A stretch of 6,215 bases of DNA, from NCBI GenBank assembly GCA_030642545.1, contig DAOWNP010000150.1, positions 1 through 6,215 of the forward strand, read 5' to 3'. The notes below the pieces were generated by a model. The model ran no database searches and had not been told where the DNA came from. It saw only the letters and a list, made by a program, of their open reading frames with translations. This stretch comes from Desulfobacteraceae bacterium (GTDB lineage: Bacteria > Desulfobacterota > Desulfobacteria > Desulfobacterales > DAOWNP01). The position numbers and the translations under genes are program-made. Below, piece after piece: positions 1 to 6,081 of this stretch (position 1 is its first letter; every line of letters starts with the position of its first letter).

Positions 1-39
1 ATTAATCACAAGTTCTAAAATATTTTCATGGGAAGAAAT

Positions 40-61
40 TTAATATTTTAAAAAATATTAA
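40..61. repeat. Perfect AT-only inverted repeat, 10-bp arms
   Basis: The arm TTAATATTTT (40-49) is matched by its exact reverse complement AAAATATTAA (52-61) across a 2-nt AA centre. It lies just upstream of the promoter candidate at 69-96. It has no G or C and no following T-run, so it would be a poor intrinsic terminator. A protein-binding site or a chance product of extreme AT content are both possible. The symmetry is seen directly; any function is unknown. Confidence 0.4.
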
Positions 62-68
62 CAATTAC

Positions 69-96
69 TTGAAAAAAAATTATTTCCTGATATACT
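69..96 (+). promoter_or_regulatory. Candidate sigma70-type promoter
   Basis: TTGAAA (69-74) and TATACT (91-96) each match the -35 and -10 consensus at five of six positions and are separated by 16 bp. Transcription would start near 103, leaving a leader of nearly 290 nt before cheA. Such matches arise easily in DNA this AT-rich. Weaker alternatives lie closer to the gene: TTGTAC (303-308) with TACATT (325-330), and a lone TATAAT at 361-366 with no good -35. It is the best match in the leader, but only a candidate. Confidence 0.3.
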
Positions 97-351
97 CTGT
101 AATATTTCTTAAATTTATTTTTACTTTTTATACTTAAGATATAAAGCAAATAACTTAAATTACCTACAGTTTAACTTCACATTATTTTTTTATTTTAAGA
201 TTCTAAATCACAGCTTATAAAAAATTTATATTTACGATATAAGCCGTTTTGTTACACACCATAAAAATACAGTTTTGTATTTTAAAATTTAAACCTTTAT
301 CCTTGTACAAAAATTGGAAAAGCTTACATTTCCCTTCAGATACTATTTAAC

Positions 352-370
352 ATAAATATTTATAATTATA
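352..370. repeat. Two overlapping AT-only palindromes before the cheA RBS
   Basis: ATAAATATTTAT (352-363) is a perfect 12-bp palindrome and TATAATTATA (361-370) a perfect 10-bp palindrome, and they share three bases. They end nine bases before the cheA Shine-Dalgarno sequence. The second contains a TATAAT hexamer. A regulator or a core promoter could use this spot, but AT-rich DNA makes short palindromes often, so function is unproven. Confidence 0.3.
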
Positions 371-378
371 CTTTTCAC

Positions 379-383
379 GGAGG
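379..383 (+). promoter_or_regulatory. Strong Shine-Dalgarno sequence setting the cheA start
   Basis: GGAGG at 379-383 is the best ribosome binding site in the window. It lies 6 nt before ATG at 390 and only 3 nt before an in-frame GTG at 387. Normal spacing is about 5-9 nt, so ATG at 390 is the preferred start. The GTG would add just one residue. Confidence 0.8.
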
Positions 384-389
384 ATTGTG

Positions 390-3300
390 ATGATCTTTGA
401 TGATGAAGAAACCCTGAAAATGTATGTTGAAGAATCTTTAGAACACTTATCAGATATTGAAACCAATTTACTTGTTATGGAAGAAAACGGCAAAGATATT
501 AATGAAGAACTTGTAAATAATGTTTTTAGAGCTGCTCACTCTATAAAAGGAGGAGCAGGCTTTATGGGGCTTTCAACCATTAAAGAACTTTCCCATAAAA
601 TAGAAAACATACTTGGTATGATAAGAACATATGAACTCATACCGACTCCTGAATCAATAAATATTCTGCTCATATCTTTTGATAAATTACGAGATCTTAT
701 TAATGATATTACAAACAGTAATGATATTGATGTCTCATCTGAAATTGAAGGATTAATAAAAATTACTACAGCATCTTTGCCTGAAGAAAAAAAAGAGAGT
801 ATTTCAAATCTAATTGATATATATATTCCAGATGGCAGAAAAGTTATGAGCGTAAATGAGTTTGATATTGATCAGGCTGATAAACATGGAATGTTTCTAT
901 ATCTTGTGGAATATGATCTTATAACAAATATTCAAGATATAGGAAAAACCCCCATGGAAGTTACAGACATGCTCCAAAAAAGTGGTACAATAATAGATTC
1001 TGTTATTGATATTTTTGCTATTGGTACTTTAGATGACGGAATACCAGGTAAAATCCCCTATGCTATTTTATTTGCATCTATTATTGAACCTGACATGGTT
1101 TCAGCATTATTTGATGTTTCTGATGAGATGGTACATAATATTGATTATAAACAGTTAAAATCGGGAAAACATCCTGAACAAAAAGAATCGGTTAAAGAGG
1201 AAGTTATAGAAGCTGAACCTGCTAAAGAGGAAGTTATAGAAGCTGAACCTGTTAAAGAGGAAATTATAGAAGCTGAACCTGTTAAAAAAGATGACAATGT
1301 TGCTGTAAACGCAAAACCGCCGATAAAAAGCACTCAAAAAGAAAAAGCACTCCCTACTGCAACTTCTATAAGGGTTCATGTCTCTTTATTAGATACTCTT
1401 ATGACTCTTGCCGGAGAGTTGGTTTTAAGCAGAAACCAGCTAATGCAGGGAGTTTCTGATAGTAATCTCAAAAATATTGAAATAGCATCTCAACGAATTA
1501 ACATGGTAACTTCAGAATTACAAGAAGCAATAATGCAAACCAGAATGCAGCCTATCGCCAATGTATTTAATAAGTTTCCCAGAGTAGTAAGAGACCTTGC
1601 CATAAGTCTTAATAAAGAAATCAATCTTGATATTAATGGAAAAGATGTTGAACTTGATAAAACAATTATAGAATCCATAAATGATCCTTTAACCCACCTT
1701 GTTAGAAATTCAGTTGATCATGGAATCGAATCCCCGGAGACAAGAAGCCAGGCAGGAAAGGATCCTGTAGGAAATATAATCCTGAAAGCTTATCATGAAG
1801 CAGGTCAGGTAAATATTGAAATTTCTGATGATGGTAAAGGATTAGATGGGGATAATATAACAAAAGGAGCAATTAAAAAAGGTTTAATAACAAAAGAAGA
1901 AACAAGTACCATGTCAGAAAAAGAAAAAATTTCTCTTATTTTTTTACCGGGATTTTCAACAGCAGAAAAAGTAACTGATGTTTCAGGACGTGGCGTTGGT
2001 ATGGATGTGGTAAAAACCAACTTAGACAAACTTGGAGGAATAGTTGAGCTTGAATCAGAAAAAGGTCATGGTACTACCGTTCATATAAAACTCCCTTTGA
2101 CCTTAGCTATTCTGCCGAGCCAGATCATCTCTTCAGGCACAGAAAAATATGCAATTCCACAGGTAAACTTAAATGAACTCCTGAGAATTCCTCCAGATAA
2201 AATTAAAACACGCATAGAAAAAGTAGGAGATGCAGATGTAGTAAGATTAAGAGGGCAATTGCTTCCTCTTTTAGACCTTAAACAACTTCTTAATATTGAA
2301 TCAACATATATTGACCCATCAGATGGCAAACAATACCCTGACAGAAGAGATAATATAGCTGACAGGAGATCTAAAAAAAGCCCTCTTTTTGAAAATGAAA
2401 CTGAATCCTTAGATGATCCGGAAAACAAGTTTTTACTTGAAAGATCTGAAACAGAAAGAAGAACTAACACAAACAGTGCAATAAATATTGCCGTAGTTTC
2501 TGCAGGAACCTGTAAATACGGATTAATTGTAGACAAATTACAAGATTCAGAAGAGATTGTAATAAAACCTTTAGGCAGACACCTTTCAGCCTGTAATGCA
2601 TATGCAGGAGCAACTATCATGGGAGACGGCAACATTGCCTTGATTTTGGATATTGCAGGACTCTCACATATTGCACACCTTACATCTCTTGAAGGAACCG
2701 ACAGAGTTTCACAGTCATTAGATGAAGAATCTTTGATAAAAAAAGCAAAAGAGGAGTATGTTTCGTTTCTCTTGTTTAGAAACGGCGATGCTGAACAGTT
2801 TTGTGTAGCATTATCTCTGGTAGAACGTATAGAAAAAATAAAATTTACAGATATTGAAGTTGTAGGAGGGAAAAAAGTCGTTCAATACCGAGGAGGAACT
2901 CTGCCACTTTTTTCTTTAGATGAAGTTGCCGAGGTTCAGCCTTTTCCCACAGATAAAAAACATATTGATATTATAATTTTTTCTATTTCAGGTAAAGAAG
3001 TAGGTCTCATGACAAACCCGCCTATTGATGCTGTTGAAACAAATGCTAAAGTTGATACTCATTCTATTAAACAACCAGGCATAATAGGAACATGTATTAT
3101 AGAAAATACTACTACTTTGATGGTAGATATCTTCGAAATAATTAAAATATTAAACCCTGACTGGGAAGAAAAAACTGAAGATTATCAACCTGAAAAGAAT
3201 AAAACAGGCATCCTTTTTGCTGAAGATTCAGATTTTTTCAGAAATCAGGTTAAAGGTTTTTTGGAAGATGATGGATATTATGTTTTTGAAGCACAAGATG

Positions 3301-3578
3301 GAAGTATTGCATGGGATATTTTAGAAAGTAACCATGAAAAAATTGATATAATTGTAACAGATCTTGAAATGCCGGTAATGGATGGATTTGAACTCACAAA
3401 AAAAATCAAATCAGACGACAGGTTTTCCCATTATACTGTTATAGCTCTTACATCTCTTGCTGCAGATAAAGATGTTGCCAAAGGGAAAAAGGTTGGAATA
3501 GATGACTACCAGATAAAGCTTGATCGGGAAAAACTTCTTTTAAGTATTCATGCTTATCTTAACAAAATAAATGTATAA
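390..3578 (+). CDS. cheA: Hybrid chemotaxis histidine kinase CheA with C-terminal receiver
   Basis: Cytoplasmic kinase of a chemoreceptor array: it autophosphorylates on an HPt histidine with ATP and passes phosphate to receiver domains. Numbered from ATG at 390, the 1062 residues hold an HPt domain (about 5-110; His50 in AAHSIKGGAGFMG), a P2-like alpha/beta region (about 140-255), an acidic repeat linker (270-299), the P3 dimerisation helices (about 325-390) and the HATPase domain (about 390-570). The N box is HLVRNSVDHGIE (436-447), G1 is DDGKG (480-484), the F box is near FLPGFS, G2 is GRGVGMD (533-539) and G3 is GHGT (559-562). Two CheW-like domains follow (about 571-765 and 787-925), each with an RG-x-x-LPL motif (Arg621, Arg834), then a receiver (about 938-1058) with Glu945/Asp946, Asp991, Thr1021 and Lys1043. 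All key residues are intact. At 1062 residues it is far longer than the 654-residue E. coli CheA because of the added domains. A GTG at 387 is an alternative start. It is first in the operon, 26 nt before cheW. Confidence 0.96.
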   Translation: MIFDDEETLKMYVEESLEHLSDIETNLLVMEENGKDINEELVNNVFRAAHSIKGGAGFMGLSTIKELSHKIENILGMIRTYELIPTPESINILLISFDKLRDLINDITNSNDIDVSSEIEGLIKITTASLPEEKKESISNLIDIYIPDGRKVMSVNEFDIDQADKHGMFLYLVEYDLITNIQDIGKTPMEVTDMLQKSGTIIDSVIDIFAIGTLDDGIPGKIPYAILFASIIEPDMVSALFDVSDEMVHNIDYKQLKSGKHPEQKESVKEEVIEAEPAKEEVIEAEPVKEEIIEAEPVKKDDNVAVNAKPPIKSTQKEKALPTATSIRVHVSLLDTLMTLAGELVLSRNQLMQGVSDSNLKNIEIASQRINMVTSELQEAIMQTRMQPIANVFNKFPRVVRDLAISLNKEINLDINGKDVELDKTIIESINDPLTHLVRNSVDHGIESPETRSQAGKDPVGNIILKAYHEAGQVNIEISDDGKGLDGDNITKGAIKKGLITKEETSTMSEKEKISLIFLPGFSTAEKVTDVSGRGVGMDVVKTNLDKLGGIVELESEKGHGTTVHIKLPLTLAILPSQIISSGTEKYAIPQVNLNELLRIPPDKIKTRIEKVGDADVVRLRGQLLPLLDLKQLLNIESTYIDPSDGKQYPDRRDNIADRRSKKSPLFENETESLDDPENKFLLERSETERRTNTNSAINIAVVSAGTCKYGLIVDKLQDSEEIVIKPLGRHLSACNAYAGATIMGDGNIALILDIAGLSHIAHLTSLEGTDRVSQSLDEESLIKKAKEEYVSFLLFRNGDAEQFCVALSLVERIEKIKFTDIEVVGGKKVVQYRGGTLPLFSLDEVAEVQPFPTDKKHIDIIIFSISGKEVGLMTNPPIDAVETNAKVDTHSIKQPGIIGTCIIENTTTLMVDIFEIIKILNPDWEEKTEDYQPEKNKTGILFAEDSDFFRNQVKGFLEDDGYYVFEAQDGSIAWDILESNHEKIDIIVTDLEMPVMDGFELTKKIKSDDRFSHYTVIALTSLAADKDVAKGKKVGIDDYQIKLDREKLLLSIHAYLNKINV
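1191..1280 (+). repeat. Three 30-bp tandem repeats coding an acidic CheA linker
   Basis: Three direct copies of a 30-bp unit (1191-1220, 1221-1250, 1251-1280) are followed by a partial fourth start, GTTAAA. The units differ at only two places: GCT for GTT at the start of copy 2 and ATT for GTT in copy 3. Each unit is exactly ten codons and encodes (V/A)KEE(V/I)IEAEP, with four Glu and one Lys. Copy number can therefore change without breaking the frame. The array lies between the P2-like region and the P3 helices of CheA, where a flexible linker is usual. The near-identity at DNA level suggests recent duplication. Confidence 0.95.
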
Positions 3579-3594
3579 TTTAAAAAAAATATAA

Positions 3595-3599
3595 GAGGA
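3595..3599 (+). promoter_or_regulatory. Ribosome binding site of cheW
   Basis: GAGGA lies five bases before the cheW ATG, inside the 26-nt gap after cheA. It is a good Shine-Dalgarno match at normal spacing and supports the start at 3605. Confidence 0.75.
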
Positions 3600-3604
3600 A
3601 TTCT

Positions 3605-4057
3605 ATGTTAGAAAATACAGCAGATAAGGTTTCCAGCAAACTTATAAAACTTGCTACATTTTATATAGGAGAAGCTCTTTGCGGAATCAATATTTTACAT
3701 ATTCAAGAAATTAACAAACTTACAAAAGCCACAAAAGTTCCTCAAGCCCCTGATTATGTTAAAGGTGTTTTAAACCTTCGGGGTAAAATAATTACTGTAA
3801 TTGATCTTGGTAAAAAGATAGCTCTTAAATCTCTTTCAGAAAAAAAAGAGAATAGAAATATAATTGTTCAATTTCAGGAAGAACATATAGGTCTTCTTGT
3901 TGATAAAATAGGCGATGTTTTTGAAATAGAAGCTAATAAAATAGAGCCTGCTCCTTCAAATATTGGAAATATTCAGGAAGTTTTTTTTGAAGGTGTTGTT
4001 AAAAATGAGAATAGTTTGATCGGAATATTAAATATTAAAAAAATCCTTTCTGACTAA
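3605..4057 (+). CDS. cheW: Chemotaxis adaptor protein CheW
   Basis: Small cytoplasmic scaffold that couples receptors to CheA through SH3-like beta-barrel contacts with the CheA P5 domain and the receptor tip. The 150 residues form one CheW domain (about 13-148), close to the 167 of E. coli CheW. The hallmark stretch YVKGVLNLRG (51-60) is followed by KIITVIDL, and Arg59 matches the conserved Arg of the NLRG motif. Later segments fit the second barrel half: NIIVQF (85-90), HIGLLVDKIGDV (94-105) and the C-terminal LIGILNIKKIL. The first dozen residues are polar and probably disordered. It is the only stand-alone CheW here, next to a CheA that already carries two CheW-like domains. It contains a T8 run at 3981-3988 that stays in frame. 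It sits 26 nt after cheA and 24 nt before cheB, and is surely co-transcribed. Confidence 0.95.
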   Translation: MLENTADKVSSKLIKLATFYIGEALCGINILHIQEINKLTKATKVPQAPDYVKGVLNLRGKIITVIDLGKKIALKSLSEKKENRNIIVQFQEEHIGLLVDKIGDVFEIEANKIEPAPSNIGNIQEVFFEGVVKNENSLIGILNIKKILSD

Positions 4058-4081
4058 TATTAAGATTTAATAGAAAATAAC

Positions 4082-5206
4082 ATGGAAAAATCAGAATCAT
4101 TAAGAGTACTAATTGTAGATGATACAATTGTTTATAGAAAAATTATAAGTGATGTTATATCACAAATACCAAATGTTGAAGTTGTTGGAACTGCAAATAA
4201 CGGAAAAATTGCTCTTTCAAAAATAGCCTCGTTAAAACCTGATTTAATAACACTCGACGTTGAAATGCCAGAAATGAATGGTATTGAAGTTTTAAATGAA
4301 ATAAACAGTCAAAATCTTGATACAGGTGCTATTATGCTAAGCACTGTAACTCATGAAGGCGGAGATATGACGATAAAAGCACTGGAACTCGGTGCATTTG
4401 ATTTTATACCAAAGCCTGATAAAGGGACAATGGCTGAAAATATAAAACTTATTGAAAACATTCTTACACCTATGTTTAAAGCATTTACACGGCAAAGAAC
4501 TGTAATAAAAAAGCTCAGAAAAAATTCTATAAACAGAGCCCTGCCTGTCAGCAAAGGAAATGCTTCAAACAAAAAAGTAACAACACGCAAAATAAACATT
4601 TTTAGAAAAAAATCAAAAAAGTCAGAAATAATTGGTATTGGAATCTCAACAGGAGGACCTAATGCTCTTGCTGAAGTTATTCCAAATATCCCTGCTGATA
4701 TAGGAGTACCAATACTAATAGTTCAGCATATGCCGCCTCTTTTTACTAATTCTTTAGCAAAAAGTCTTGATGCAAAATCTAAAATAGCTGTCAAAGAAGC
4801 TTCTGATGGAGAAACCATACTTCCCAATACAGTCTATATAGCACCAGGTGGTAAACAGATGAAAATAGTTGCTGGTGTTGATGGTTTAAACAGAATCATC
4901 AGAATAACAAACGATCCTCCTGAAAACAGCTGCCGCCCTTCTGCTGATTACCTTTTCAGATCTATAGCCCATCATTATATTGGAAGATCAACAGGCGTTA
5001 TTATGACAGGAATGGGTTCAGACGGAACAGCAGGATTAAAATCTATGAAAAAAAATGGTGCATATATAATTGCACAGGATAAATCAACCTGTGTTGTCTT
5101 TGGAATGCCAAAAGAACCAGTTGAGTTAAATATAGTAGACTCAATAGTACCTCTTTATAATATTGCAAATGAAATAACAAATACTGTAAAAGGTTATAAA
5201 TTTTAA
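4082..5206 (+). CDS. cheB: Chemotaxis glutamate methylesterase/deamidase CheB
   Basis: Response regulator enzyme that removes methyl groups from receptor glutamates (and in many species deamidates glutamines) when phosphorylated by CheA, giving adaptation. The 374 residues hold a receiver (about 7-125) with Asp13/Asp14, phospho-acceptor Asp59 in ITLDVEMPEMNG, Ser87/Thr88 and Lys111 in FIPKP. A linker (about 126-180) leads to the methylesterase domain (about 181-370). The catalytic triad is visible as Ser189 in GISTGGP, His216 in IVQHMP and Asp314 in GMGSDG, with the conserved CRPSAD segment at 284-289. It is slightly longer than the 349-residue E. coli CheB, mostly through the linker, in which 17 of residues 137-180 are Lys or Arg and none acidic. 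No clear Shine-Dalgarno precedes the ATG; the gap to cheW is 24 nt. The start is supported because the receiver begins right after it. Confidence 0.96.
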   Translation: MEKSESLRVLIVDDTIVYRKIISDVISQIPNVEVVGTANNGKIALSKIASLKPDLITLDVEMPEMNGIEVLNEINSQNLDTGAIMLSTVTHEGGDMTIKALELGAFDFIPKPDKGTMAENIKLIENILTPMFKAFTRQRTVIKKLRKNSINRALPVSKGNASNKKVTTRKINIFRKKSKKSEIIGIGISTGGPNALAEVIPNIPADIGVPILIVQHMPPLFTNSLAKSLDAKSKIAVKEASDGETILPNTVYIAPGGKQMKIVAGVDGLNRIIRITNDPPENSCRPSADYLFRSIAHHYIGRSTGVIMTGMGSDGTAGLKSMKKNGAYIIAQDKSTCVVFGMPKEPVELNIVDSIVPLYNIANEITNTVKGYKF

Positions 5207-5209
5207 ATA

Positions 5210-6055
5210 ATGATTAAAATAACTCCTGCTGAATTTACTGTTTTTGCAAAATATATTTTAAAAATTTCAGGGATTTTTTTACAAAAAGGCAAAGAATATC
5301 TTATTGAAACAAGAATAGGTCCTCTTTTAAAAGAGTTTTCCTGTAGTTCTTTTACTCAACTTCATAAAAAATCCTCTTCAGAGTTAATAAAAAATATTGA
5401 AAAAAAAATTATAGATGCTATTTCAACCAATGAAACTTATTTTTTCAGAGATTCTACGCCTTTTAAACTTCTTCAACACAAAATTATTCCCGATCTTATT
5501 GATAAAAAAAACAGAAAATCAAAGAACAAACCTTCCTCTACAATACGTATATGGAGTGCAGCCTGCTCTACAGGGCAGGAAATCTACAGCATAGCAATAA
5601 TATTAGATGAACTTAACCTTAATCCTCCAAAATTTAACATACAGCTTTTAGGAACAGATATATCAAATACAGTCATTGCCCAGGCAAGCTATGGTAAATA
5701 CAATAAATTTGAAGTAGACAGAGGACTCCCTGCACCTAAAAGAGAAAAATTCTTTACTTCTTCAGAGGATAATACATGGCGTATTAAAGATAAACTTCGT
5801 GCAAATGTAAACTTTAAAAAAATGAATCTTATTGTAGATTCTTTTGACTCTCTTGGAAAATTTGATATAATTTTCTGCAGAAATGTTGCTATATATTTTA
5901 CATCAGAAGACAGAAAAAAACTCTTTAATAAACTTTGCAAATCATTAGAACCTGATGGATATTTTTTAATAGGGTCAACAGAATCCATAGCAGCTGATGC
6001 CCCCTTTTTCAAGCCAAAAAGATATTTAAAATCTGTTTATTATGAAATTGAATAA
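5210..6055 (+). CDS. cheR: Chemotaxis receptor methyltransferase CheR
   Basis: S-adenosylmethionine-dependent enzyme that methylates receptor glutamates in the cytoplasm and opposes CheB. The 281 residues match the family length (286 in E. coli). An N-terminal helical domain (about 5-80) ends in the TNETYFFRD motif (73-81). The Rossmann-like catalytic domain has IWSAACSTGQE (114-124, SAM motif I), LLGTDIS (146-152, Asp150 likely contacting SAM), FCRNVAIYF (222-230) and GYFLIGSTES (250-259). Ala227 stands where most relatives have Leu in NVLIYF, a mild change. No C-terminal TPR extension is present. The ATG lies 3 nt after the cheB stop, and the nearest AGG is about 16 nt upstream, so translational coupling to cheB is likely. 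An A9 run at 5400-5408 lies inside the gene but the frame is intact. Confidence 0.96.
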   Translation: MIKITPAEFTVFAKYILKISGIFLQKGKEYLIETRIGPLLKEFSCSSFTQLHKKSSSELIKNIEKKIIDAISTNETYFFRDSTPFKLLQHKIIPDLIDKKNRKSKNKPSSTIRIWSAACSTGQEIYSIAIILDELNLNPPKFNIQLLGTDISNTVIAQASYGKYNKFEVDRGLPAPKREKFFTSSEDNTWRIKDKLRANVNFKKMNLIVDSFDSLGKFDIIFCRNVAIYFTSEDRKKLFNKLCKSLEPDGYFLIGSTESIAADAPFFKPKRYLKSVYYEIE

Positions 6056-6069
6056 TTTAAACAACACTA

Positions 6070-6073
6070 GGAA
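6070..6073 (+). promoter_or_regulatory. Ribosome binding site of the partial downstream gene
   Basis: GGAA, within TAGGAAA, lies 8 nt before the ATG at 6082. It is a moderate Shine-Dalgarno match at acceptable spacing and supports that ATG as a true start. Confidence 0.5.
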
Positions 6074-6081
6074 ACATTAAA

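Larger units (their letters stand above)
1..389. other. AT-rich non-coding leader upstream of cheA
   Basis: No reading frame with a credible start, ribosome binding site and protein-like composition is seen on either strand here, and the stretch is even richer in A+T than the genes that follow. It contains a fair sigma70-like promoter candidate, several AT-only palindromes and the cheA Shine-Dalgarno sequence. A frame open from base 2 to a stop at 41-43 could be the last 13 codons of an upstream gene, but it is too short to support. No GC-rich hairpin followed by a T-run was found, so no intrinsic terminator for an upstream gene is visible. No tRNA-like or riboswitch-like structure was recognised by eye. 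Confidence 0.7.

Noticed and set aside
2..43. Tail of an upstream gene
   Set aside because: The frame is open from base 2 to a stop at 41-43, but 13 codons without a recognisable motif cannot be told from chance.
218..250. Flagellar sigma28-type promoter (TAAA plus GCCG)
   Set aside because: TAAA at 218 and GCCG at 243 are spaced by 21 nt, not the expected 15, and GCCGTTTT departs from GCCGATAA. No GG-N10-GC sigma54 site was found in the leader either.
387..389. GTG as the cheA start
   Set aside because: It is only 3 nt from GGAGG, while the next codon, ATG at 390, has normal 6-nt spacing. It cannot be fully excluded but changes one residue only.
1191..1280. CRISPR-like or mobile-element repeat
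   Set aside because: The repeats are directly adjacent without spacers, in frame with cheA and encode a regular acidic linker, so this is a coding tandem repeat.
2081..2635. Minus-strand open frame of 184 codons inside cheA
   Set aside because: It lies wholly opposite the conserved CheW-like part of cheA, is rich in Ser and Leu as expected from the complement of this codon usage, and shows no recognisable motif. Shorter minus-strand frames opposite cheA, cheB and cheR were rejected for the same reason.
3579..3604. Terminator between cheA and cheW
   Set aside because: The gap is AT-rich with an A-run but no stem-loop and T-run; it carries the cheW ribosome binding site.
5680..6055. Possible inactivation of CheR because of Ala227 in the NVLIYF motif
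   Set aside because: The change is conservative in size and hydrophobicity, and the neighbouring CRN, IYF and SAM-binding motifs are intact.
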